Positions 1 through 5,747 of a stretch of DNA of 5,925 nucleotides are shown one piece after another; position 1 is the first letter of the stretch; each line of letters opens with the position of its first letter. The stretch is from positions 1 to 5,925 of the forward strand of contig DASXBA010000217.1 of the NCBI GenBank assembly GCA_036406475.1, written 5' to 3'. A model generated the notes under the pieces. It had not been told where the DNA came from, ran no database searches, and was given only the letters and a program-made list of their open reading frames with translations. Source of the DNA: DASXBA01 sp036406475 (lineage in GTDB: Bacteria; Actinomycetota; Thermoleophilia; Solirubrobacterales; Thermoleophilaceae). Position numbers and translations under genes: made by a program.

Positions 1-239
1 CCCGGCGGCCCTTGCTCGCCCGGAGAGCCCTGCTTGTTCCAGCTGAACGGCACCTCGAACGCGTTCACGCACTTCTCGCCCTTCGCGGTGTCGATCACGC
101 GGACGACACCGCCGATCTTGGTGTAGCAGCCGCTGATCACGCCGTCCGTACCGGGGATCGTCGCCCAGGCTACGCCCCCGGCGATTGCGCTGGCGGCGAC
201 AGCTCCTGCCGTCGCCGCCAGCAGATGGCTCTTGCTCAT
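1..239 (-). CDS. Collagen-like (G-X-Y repeat) secreted protein, N-terminal part
   Basis: This is the first 79 codons of an exported protein that runs off the left edge of the window, so its C-terminus is missing. Residues 1-26 look like a signal peptide: a basic start (MSKSH), an alanine/glycine-rich hydrophobic core, and an A-W-A cleavage site before TIPG. Residues 28-70 form a small head domain with the pattern IPG..GVISGCY....GVVRVID, then a second cysteine. C38 and C57 could form a disulfide. From residue 71 the frame becomes glycine every third residue (G-SP, G-EQ, G-PP, G), the start of a collagen-like triple-helix region. The ATG at 239 is preceded by AAGGAGG and GGAGG (247-257), the latter 7 nt away, so the start is secure. 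The Shine-Dalgarno lies just next to the stop codon of the upstream peptidase gene, which suggests one mRNA. Known for the family: similar G-X-Y proteins are common in Thermoleophilia and usually have no assigned function. A surface or extracellular structural role is inferred only. Confidence 0.8.
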   Translation of the reverse strand, partial: MSKSHLLAATAGAVAASAIAGGVAWATIPGTDGVISGCYTKIGGVVRVIDTAKGEKCVNAFEVPFSWNKQGSPGEQGPP

Positions 240-246
240 GGTCTCT

Positions 247-257
247 CCTCCCTCCTT
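247..257 (-). promoter_or_regulatory. Strong ribosome binding site of the collagen-like gene
   Basis: On the minus strand this reads AAGGAGGGAGG, giving two overlapping anti-16S matches (AAGGAGG and GGAGG). The nearer one is 7 nt from the ATG at 239. It begins right after the TAG stop (258-260) of the preceding gene. This fixes the start of the collagen-like gene and predicts efficient, probably coupled, translation. Confidence 0.75.
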
Positions 258-1955
258 CTAGACGCCGCAGTCCACGGCGCCGATGTGGCACTCGCCGTTG
301 GCCTTGAAGGTCGCCACCTTCGTGTCGGCCTCGCGCGAGAGGGTCATCGGCGCGCCGCTGGCCATGCCCGGAGTCGTGATCAGCAGGATCTTGTTGACGG
401 GGTAGATCCGCACCTTGATCCCCGTCGGGCAGTAGGCGGGGATCCCCGGTGGGTTGTTCGGGTCGAACTCGCAGTGGTACTTGGCGTAGACGGTGTACTC
501 GCCCGTCCAGTGCGCGCCTCCGGCGACGTACGGGAACGGAATCGTCACCCGGTCACCGCCGATCTCGCGCGGCTGCGACCAGTTCACGGGGCCGCCGCTG
601 GAGATCAGGTAGCAGTCGTCACCGCCGGCGAACGCCAGGCCACCGCTGGCCCGCTTCAGCCCGAGCGCCGCCCCGGCACCGTCGAACCGGGTGAGCTCGG
701 TCGCCGCGATGTCGGTAGTCGTGCGGCAGTCGAGGCCGCCCGGTCCGGTCAGGCGCACGGAGATCGTCGCCGCGGCGTACCGGATCCGCCGGAACTCGGG
801 ATCGGGCTCGATGGTCGGGCCGACGCCGATCTGGCCCTCCCAGCTCATCCCTTCCGTGAAGAAGAGCACGTTGAAGAAGGCGTCGTCGGCGCCGGTATGC
901 TCGAATTGCTGAGCGGCGAGATCGCGCAGGTCGCGCGCCGTCCAGACGGAGTGGCCGGCGCGCCGGTACCGGGGGAGCGCCGTCAGCAGCCGTTTCAGCC
1001 CTGCCTGGCCGCCGCCGAGCCGACGCTGGATCATCTGGTACGTGACGGCCGCCACCCGGGTCTCGTTGTACTGGGCGTACCGCTCGTCCTGCTTGCTCGC
1101 GAGCGTCGGCCGCGGGGGCTGGGAGGCGAGGTTCATGTATGGCCCGCAGCCCAGGTAGAGCAGCCCCGCGCTCTCCTTCAGGACGACCGCCGCGAACGCG
1201 TTGGGGAACCCCTCGGTCCACGCCAGGGTGGGCTTGGTCGGATACGACTTGTTGATCTCGTGGTCGCCCCCTTGCGGACCGTCGCGGGCGATCGTGTACA
1301 GGACGAAGTGCCCGTACTCGTGGATCAGCGGCGTCGGCTCCCACTGCGCGTCCCGGCCGTTCGCCTGCCCGACCTCGATCGTGCTCGGCGCGTCGAAGGC
1401 AGTCCCCGGGCGCGACCCGACGGGTCCGTCGTGCACGTGCGCCGTGAGCACCGGGAGCTGCTGCGGCGAGGTGAGCGCCGCCACGCGGGCCGCGCGCTGG
1501 AGCTGGATCAGCGTGTTGACGTGGCCGTTCCGCTCGTCGTCGTTGCCGACCGAGAAGAACAGCCGTCCGCCCACCGCCGGTCGGGTGCCCAGCGGGATCC
1601 GCTCGACCGCCCCGCCGCTCGATCCGGCGATCCGCACGCGCGGCGTCTGAAGCACGAGCACGGCCTTGACCGGCCCGCTGCCCGGCAGCGACACACCCGC
1701 GGGACGGGTGCCGTTGTCCAGCATGTTCACGCGGGCGGTGCGCCCGCCGCGGCTCAGCTCGAGGGTTCCCGCTGTCACAGGCTTCGGTAGCGCCAGCCGG
1801 CCCGACGCGCCCGAGCACGGCTGGGCTCGGTAGAGCACCGTGGCCGTGATCATGCTGCGGCTCGTGCCGGCCCCGGCAGTGCCGACGATCACCGCGACCG
1901 CTCCTGCGGCGGCGAGTGTCGTCAGACCGATTGCGGTGTGCCTGCGCTTCGTCAT
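258..1955 (-). CDS. Secreted HEXXH zinc metallopeptidase-like protein
   Basis: This is a 565-residue predicted exported protein. Residues 1-29 look like a signal peptide: K-R-R start, hydrophobic core about 8-27, and A-G-A before the likely cleavage site. The core carries HEYGH at 212-216, the zinc-binding and catalytic motif, followed by WTEGF with E248 as a plausible third zinc ligand. This spacing resembles gluzincin-type peptidases. A later helix, YNETRVAAVTYQMIQ (about 296-310), matches an N-E-x-x-V-A segment I associate with related secreted HEXXH proteins. Residues 30-200 look beta-rich. About 385-565 form a C-terminal region carrying six of the eight cysteines (C47, C270, C410, C448, C495, C509, C556, C563). 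An even number in an exported protein suggests disulfides. The ATG at 1955 overlaps the TGA of the DUF4242 gene as ATGA, and GGGAGG lies 7 nt upstream. I cannot name the peptidase family, and the substrate is unknown. Catalytic activity is inferred from the intact motif only. Confidence 0.82.
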   Translation of the reverse strand: MTKRRHTAIGLTTLAAAGAVAVIVGTAGAGTSRSMITATVLYRAQPCSGASGRLALPKPVTAGTLELSRGGRTARVNMLDNGTRPAGVSLPGSGPVKAVLVLQTPRVRIAGSSGGAVERIPLGTRPAVGGRLFFSVGNDDERNGHVNTLIQLQRAARVAALTSPQQLPVLTAHVHDGPVGSRPGTAFDAPSTIEVGQANGRDAQWEPTPLIHEYGHFVLYTIARDGPQGGDHEINKSYPTKPTLAWTEGFPNAFAAVVLKESAGLLYLGCGPYMNLASQPPRPTLASKQDERYAQYNETRVAAVTYQMIQRRLGGGQAGLKRLLTALPRYRRAGHSVWTARDLRDLAAQQFEHTGADDAFFNVLFFTEGMSWEGQIGVGPTIEPDPEFRRIRYAAATISVRLTGPGGLDCRTTTDIAATELTRFDGAGAALGLKRASGGLAFAGGDDCYLISSGGPVNWSQPREIGGDRVTIPFPYVAGGAHWTGEYTVYAKYHCEFDPNNPPGIPAYCPTGIKVRIYPVNKILLITTPGMASGAPMTLSREADTKVATFKANGECHIGAVDCGV

Positions 1956-2227
1956 TTGCCTGCCTCCCTCTCCTCGGCCGGTTCGGATCTCTCCAAGGCC
2001 ACGACGATCCGCTCGAAGGCGAGCGCGGCCAACGTGCCTGCCCGATCGAGCTCCTCGACGGATGGCGCCTCGAAGACGTGGAGCAACGTTTGATCTGCGG
2101 GCAGGAACGTGGTCCGCACGTATCGCACGCCGTTTCCGAGCTCAGCGGTTCGGCGGGCGCAGGCGCGGGCGTCTTCGAAGACCGTTGCGGAGTCTGCCGC
2201 GTACGACTCGACCACGTAGCTCGGCAT
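1952..2227 (-). CDS. DUF4242-family small protein
   Basis: This is a 91-residue cytoplasmic protein with no signal peptide or membrane segment. The opening MPSYVVESY, the central GNGVRYVRTTFLPADQTLLHVFEAPSVEEL (about 31-60) and the following A-F-E-R-I match the pattern I recall for DUF4242 (Pfam PF14026), a small ferredoxin-like alpha/beta family. Known for the family: SCO4226 of Streptomyces coelicolor, a related protein, was described as nickel-binding. Whether this one binds metal is not visible. The C-terminal tail (SEPAEEREAGK) is charged and probably disordered. The start at 2227 is supported by family alignment, because the conserved M-x-x-Y-x-V-E begins there. I see no clear Shine-Dalgarno in the 47 nt separating it from the LuxR stop at 2275. 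It could therefore be leaderless from its own promoter or weakly translated. Its TGA overlaps the ATG of the peptidase gene (ATGA), so both are probably co-expressed. Confidence 0.78.
   Translation of the reverse strand: MPSYVVESYAADSATVFEDARACARRTAELGNGVRYVRTTFLPADQTLLHVFEAPSVEELDRAGTLAALAFERIVVALERSEPAEEREAGK
1963..1968 (-). promoter_or_regulatory. Ribosome binding site of the metallopeptidase gene, inside DUF4242
   Basis: The minus strand reads GGGAGG 7 nt before the ATG at 1955, within the last codons of the DUF4242 gene. With the ATGA stop/start overlap (1952-1955) it supports the chosen start and translational coupling between the two genes. Confidence 0.7.
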
Positions 2228-2274
2228 GCACCGAGGGTGGCAGGAACGGCGTGGCCGGCGAAACCTGGAAATCC

Positions 2275-5019
2275 CTAGTCTTTGACCGCTGCTCGGTCCG
2301 CGTAGGCGCGGGCCAGCTCGGTGCGGGAGCGAACCTCGAGCTTGCGGTAGATCGCGGTCAGGGCCGCCTCGACCGTGTGCACGGACAGCACCAGCTCACC
2401 TGCGACCTCGCGGTTCGTCTTTCCCTCCGCGACCAGGCCGGCCACACGCTGCTCGGTCGCCGTGAGGCCGCCGGCCGAGGGCGCGCGCCCGCCGATCCGT
2501 CCCAGCTCTGCCCGCGTGCGGTCGAGAAACGGCTGCGCGCCGAGCTCCTCGAAGACGGTCGCTGCCTGCTCGAGGGTCGCGCGTGCCTCCCGTCGCCGTC
2601 GCAGCCGTCGTTGCACCGTGCCCAGGGCGAGCAGTGTTCGGCCTCGTTCGAGCGGAACCGGCCAGCCTTCGCCGGCAAGAACGGCTTGCTCGAGCAGGGC
2701 GAGCGCGCCTTCGAGGTCGCCGTCCGCCGTGAGCGCCAGCCCCCGACCGCGCAGGCCGATCGCAACCGCCCGCGGACGGCCCAGCTCCACGCCGCGTCGC
2801 TCGGAGGCGGCGGCGTAGGCCGCCGCGTCCTCGAGTCGGCCGGTCGCGACGTACGCTTCGATCAAGTCGCCGGTGAAGAGCCGCATTCCAGGCTCCACGA
2901 TCCCGAGATCGTCGAAGCCCCGTGCTGCCGCTTCCAGGTGCGGCAATGCTCGCTGTGGGTCGTCCTCCGAGAGGGCGGCAAAGCCGAGTATCCACGCGTG
3001 GCGCGGAAGGTGGAGGCGATCATCGAGGCCGGGTGCGAGCGCCTCGGCGACCGAGTCACGGGCGACGACCAGATCGCCCCGGTGCGCGGCGATCACCGCC
3101 CGGATCCAGAGCGCGGCCCCGACGCCCTGCGGGTCGCCGCTGTCTCGCCATTCCGTCAGAGCGGCGTCGCCGTGCTCGACGGCGCGGTCCCAGGTGCCGG
3201 CGCGCCACTCGACCTGGGCGAGGTGCATGAGGGCGTGCATACGCCGGAAGGAGTCGCCTCGCTGCGCGGCAGCCTCGAAGTCGTCTGCGAAGCCCGCGCG
3301 TGCGGGGTCGTGCTCGTCGCGCCACATCCGGATCGTGGCGTCGGCAAAGGCGGGCCGGAAGCCGGTCACGACCTCGTTCGACGACGCGCGTTCGAGCTCC
3401 GCTGCGCGTCTGATCGAGGCAAGAGGGTCGCCATCGCAGCAGGCTCCCTCGAACCAGGCGCGGAACGCGAGCGCCTCTGCGGCGAGCGGGGCGTCGCCGG
3501 CGGCCTCGGCATCGTCGGCCGCCGAGCGCGCATGCTCGAGCGCGCGGCGGCAGTCGATCCCCAGGTACCCGAGGCCGAGCGACAGTGAGATTCGAGCGCG
3601 GAGCGCGTGGTCCGAGCCGGCCTCGGCCAGCGCCGTGGCTGCGATCTCGGCCGGCTCGGGAGAGGCCTCCGCAAGGGCAAGGAGCGCCCGTGCCCGGTCC
3701 TCGCCCGGTGGCAAGGCGTCGACCGCCTCGCTTGCCAGCTCTCGCGAGCGCGCGAAGTCGCCTGCGGTGCGCTGCGCGTCGGCCGCCGCCAGCAACCGCC
3801 GGACGCGCCCGGAATCGGAAGGAGCGGTCAGCCGAAGCCCGCGTTCGAGCAGCTCGGCAGCCACCTCCGGTGCACCGCGGCTCCGGGCGTGCTCTGCTGC
3901 CCGGTCGAGTGCGGCGACGGCTTCGGAATCTGCACCGGACGCGCCCTGGGCCAGGTGGCGGGCGTGCTCCTCCGGGTCGGAGACCACGGCGGCGATGCGG
4001 CGGTGCAACTCCCGCACGCGACCGGGATCGATGCGGGCCGCCAGGCCGGACGCCAGGAGCGGGTGGGTGAAGGCGATGGCGCCGCCGTCGACCACGACCA
4101 CGCCGGCCTCGATTCCCGGCCGCAGCGACGGCTCCCGCCCGAGCACGGCCGTCACCGAGTCCACCGTGGGCTGGGCCAGCAGGGCGGCGATCTGGAGCGC
4201 ACGTTCAGTCGTGCGAGGAAGCCTCGCGAGCCGTTCGTCGACCAGCGAGCTGAGGCTGTCGGGGATGCGCAGCGGCGCGCCGGGCGTCTCTCCGTGCGCG
4301 TGCTCCGGAATCGAGCGTGCGAGCTCGAGCGCGTAGAAGGGGTTCCCGGCCGACGCCGCGTGGATCTGGTGCAGGGCGGGTCTTGAGACCACGACGTCGA
4401 GGCGCTCGTGAAGGAGCCGCTGGATCGCACCCCGGCTCAACGGCCCCAGAGCGAGGCGAGTCAGGCCGTCACTGCCGACCGCCCGATCGATCTCGAGCTC
4501 GAGGCTCTCCCTCTGCGTGCGCCGGGCGAAGAGGAAGCGGACGGTCGCCTCCTCGACCCTCCTGGCCGCGTAGACGATGACTGCGGCCGACGGTTGATCC
4601 AGCCATTGCACGTCGTCGACGGCGACCAGCAGCGGCCGGGACCGAGCCAAGACGCGCAGGGCGGAGAGGAACGCGAATGCGATCGCCTGTGGATCCGGAG
4701 AGACCTTTCCCGGATCCGCCAGCAGAAGGGCGACCTCCAGCGCATGGAGCTGCGGCGCCGGAACGTCCGCCCGCACCTCGTCGAGCGTCCCCGCGAGCAG
4801 GTCTCCGACCGCCGCGAACGAGATCCTCGCCTCGGCCTCGAGTGGTCGGGCCCGCACCACCCGCCAGTCCGGCTGCGCTGCCCCGACCGCCTCCTCCCAC
4901 ACCGTGGTCTTGCCGATCCCGGGCTCGCCTTCGAGCAACAGGACTCGTGTCCCTCCCCGCAGGTCGAGGAACGACGCCACCTGCTCGAGCTCTCGCTCCC
5001 GGCCGACGGCGGTTGCCAT
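2275..5019 (-). CDS. LuxR-family ATP-binding transcriptional regulator (LAL/MalT-like)
   Basis: This is a 914-residue regulator of the large ATP-binding LuxR type. At the N-terminus, GREREL (6-11) leads into a STAND/AAA-like NTPase. Its Walker A is GEPGIGKTT (31-39, with K37) and its Walker B is LLVAVDDVQWLD (130-141, with D135/D136). An ASAGNPFYALELAR segment (222-235) is typical of this class. Residues about 350-840 are helical, rich in alanine, leucine, arginine and glutamate, with TPR-like repeats expected to sense a ligand or partner. At the C-terminus (about 852-908) lies a GerE/LuxR helix-turn-helix: LTATEQRVAGLVAEGKTNREVA, then LSVHTVEAALTAIYRKLEVRSRTELA. The usual histidine of TVE-x-H is alanine here (A886), which I believe occurs in other actinobacterial LALs. 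The ATG at 5019 fits the family start. Only a weak GAGG lies upstream, inside an inverted repeat. Length is normal for LALs (roughly 850-1100). Its target genes cannot be read from sequence. Neighbouring genes or its own promoter are candidates. Confidence 0.93.
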   Translation of the reverse strand: MATAVGRERELEQVASFLDLRGGTRVLLLEGEPGIGKTTVWEEAVGAAQPDWRVVRARPLEAEARISFAAVGDLLAGTLDEVRADVPAPQLHALEVALLLADPGKVSPDPQAIAFAFLSALRVLARSRPLLVAVDDVQWLDQPSAAVIVYAARRVEEATVRFLFARRTQRESLELEIDRAVGSDGLTRLALGPLSRGAIQRLLHERLDVVVSRPALHQIHAASAGNPFYALELARSIPEHAHGETPGAPLRIPDSLSSLVDERLARLPRTTERALQIAALLAQPTVDSVTAVLGREPSLRPGIEAGVVVVDGGAIAFTHPLLASGLAARIDPGRVRELHRRIAAVVSDPEEHARHLAQGASGADSEAVAALDRAAEHARSRGAPEVAAELLERGLRLTAPSDSGRVRRLLAAADAQRTAGDFARSRELASEAVDALPPGEDRARALLALAEASPEPAEIAATALAEAGSDHALRARISLSLGLGYLGIDCRRALEHARSAADDAEAAGDAPLAAEALAFRAWFEGACCDGDPLASIRRAAELERASSNEVVTGFRPAFADATIRMWRDEHDPARAGFADDFEAAAQRGDSFRRMHALMHLAQVEWRAGTWDRAVEHGDAALTEWRDSGDPQGVGAALWIRAVIAAHRGDLVVARDSVAEALAPGLDDRLHLPRHAWILGFAALSEDDPQRALPHLEAAARGFDDLGIVEPGMRLFTGDLIEAYVATGRLEDAAAYAAASERRGVELGRPRAVAIGLRGRGLALTADGDLEGALALLEQAVLAGEGWPVPLERGRTLLALGTVQRRLRRRREARATLEQAATVFEELGAQPFLDRTRAELGRIGGRAPSAGGLTATEQRVAGLVAEGKTNREVAGELVLSVHTVEAALTAIYRKLEVRSRTELARAYADRAAVKD

Positions 5020-5039
5020 GGCGCCTCATACCAGGCGCC
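5020..5039 (-). promoter_or_regulatory. Inverted repeat abutting the start codon of the LuxR regulator
   Basis: A perfect 7-bp inverted repeat, GGCGCCT / AGGCGCC, with a 6-nt spacer occupies 5020-5026 and 5033-5039. It ends directly next to the ATG at 5019. On the minus-strand mRNA the stem would enclose the only Shine-Dalgarno-like bases (GAGG) of the regulator gene. It could be a translation-gating hairpin, an operator, or a terminator-like hairpin for the upstream phosphatidyltransferase gene (stop at 5070). There is no T-tract, so a classic intrinsic terminator is unlikely. In DNA this GC-rich some chance inverted repeats are expected. Confidence 0.4.
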
Positions 5040-5069
5040 GGGCCCAGCGGGCAAGGGCTCGATCGAGGG

Positions 5070-5684
5070 TCAGCCGCGCTCGTTCAACTGCTGCCGCACG
5101 GACCAGATGCGCTGGCCGACCGTGACCCACGCCGTCGCGGCGAGGATGTAGATCGCCCACTGGAGCCCACCCCAGGGCGCGACCGCCAGGCCGAGGCAGA
5201 TGACGACCACGCGCTCTGCACGGGAGCCGATGCCGATGTCGCCCTTGAGGCCGAGCGTCTCCGCCTTCGACCTCGTGTACGAGACCAGGAACGAGCCCGC
5301 CATCGCCGCGAACGTGAACATGAGCGCTGTCTCGTTGCCGTGCCGGGCGAAGGTGACTGCGATCGCCCCGAGCATGAACGCTTCGCCGACGCGGTCGAGC
5401 GTGGAGTCCAGGAACGCGCCGAAGACCGTCGCCTTCCCACCGGCCCGGGCGAGCGCGCCGTCCAGGATGTCCATGATCGAGCCGATCGCGAACACGATCG
5501 AGCCCGCCCAGAAGAAGAACCACTCGTTGCGGTACTCGAAGTAGACGAACACGGACGCGAGCACGCAGGTCGACACGCCGGCCGCCGTGAGCATCGACGG
5601 CGTCACGCGCGTCTGTGCGAGTCCCGTCATCGACCGCGACGCGATCCGCCGCGCGCCGTCGGTGTAGGTGGACTTGACGTCCAC
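5070..5684 (-). CDS. CDP-alcohol phosphatidyltransferase, PIP-synthase-like
   Basis: This is a 204-residue integral membrane enzyme that transfers a phosphatidyl group from CDP-diacylglycerol to an alcohol or sugar phosphate. The signature D72-x2-D75-G76-x2-A79-R80-x8-G89-x3-D93-x3-D97 is complete, so it should be catalytically competent and bind two divalent metals. About six hydrophobic segments can be seen: roughly 29-49, 55-71, 100-112, 119-136, 158-170 and 174-192. After the signature, SYTRSKAETLGLKGD (135-149) and GSRAERVVV (153-161) resemble the SY-(K/R)-x-(K/R)-AE...ERPERL pattern of mycobacterial PgsA1. This favours phosphatidylinositol-phosphate synthase over phosphatidylglycerophosphate synthase, but the assignment is by recalled motif similarity. 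The start is a GTG at 5684. An in-frame stop at 5733-5735 limits extension, and no other standard start lies between. No Shine-Dalgarno is visible, and a 14-bp inverted repeat ends 3 nt upstream. An ATG at residue 19 is a less likely alternative because it removes a conserved N-terminal helix. Confidence 0.88.
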   Translation of the reverse strand: MDVKSTYTDGARRIASRSMTGLAQTRVTPSMLTAAGVSTCVLASVFVYFEYRNEWFFFWAGSIVFAIGSIMDILDGALARAGGKATVFGAFLDSTLDRVGEAFMLGAIAVTFARHGNETALMFTFAAMAGSFLVSYTRSKAETLGLKGDIGIGSRAERVVVICLGLAVAPWGGLQWAIYILAATAWVTVGQRIWSVRQQLNERG

Positions 5685-5687
5685 GCT

Positions 5688-5738
5688 AGATGACTGACCG
5701 GTGATCCACGACCGCGCGGAATTGCCGGTCAGTCATCT
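5688..5738. repeat. Perfect 14-bp inverted repeat between two lipid-enzyme genes
   Basis: AGATGACTGACCGG (5688-5701) is repeated as its exact reverse complement, CCGGTCAGTCATCT (5725-5738), around a 23-nt spacer. The spacer contains the 8-bp palindrome CCGCGCGG (5712-5719). The element fills most of the 63-nt gap between the PAP2 stop (5748) and the GTG start of the phosphatidyltransferase (5684). As RNA it would form a long hairpin starting 9 nt after the PAP2 stop and ending 3 nt before the GTG. No U-tract follows on either strand. It may be a U-less terminator or attenuator as used in some high-GC bacteria, or paired binding sites for a dimeric repressor. Each arm (TGACTGACCGG) resembles a half-site of TetR-type operators. 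A 14-bp perfect match is unlikely to be chance, but its function is inferred. Confidence 0.75.
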
Positions 5739-5747
5739 GGGGAGTGC

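Noticed and set aside
12..1790. 592-codon open frame on the plus strand, longer than the gene opposite it
   Set aside because: Its translation is arginine, alanine and glycine-rich with no recognisable domain. It lies antisense to the peptidase gene, which has a signal peptide, HEYGH motif and good Shine-Dalgarno. Long antisense frames are expected in very GC-rich DNA.
1840..3588. 582-codon open frame on the plus strand across the DUF4242 gene and part of the LuxR gene
   Set aside because: It spans two well-supported minus-strand genes and their gap, has low-complexity composition and shows no motif.
2873..4336. 487-codon serine/alanine/arginine-rich open frame on the plus strand
   Set aside because: It is antisense to the helical repeat region of the LuxR regulator. 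Its composition is what a shadow frame of Ala/Arg/Glu/Asp codons gives, and there is no domain.
4677..5693. 338-codon open frame on the plus strand over the regulator start and the phosphatidyltransferase
   Set aside because: It crosses two minus-strand genes with intact diagnostic motifs (Walker A and the CDP-alcohol signature), and its translation is proline/arginine-rich without a recognisable family.
5688..5738. Classic intrinsic terminator at the 14-bp inverted repeat
   Set aside because: No T-tract follows the hairpin on either strand and the 23-nt loop is long. A U-less terminator remains possible, so it is listed as a repeat and not as a terminator.
5688..5738. Miniature transposon with 14-bp terminal inverted repeats
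   Set aside because: The whole element is only 51 bp and I see no flanking target-site duplication, so a hairpin or operator is the simpler explanation.
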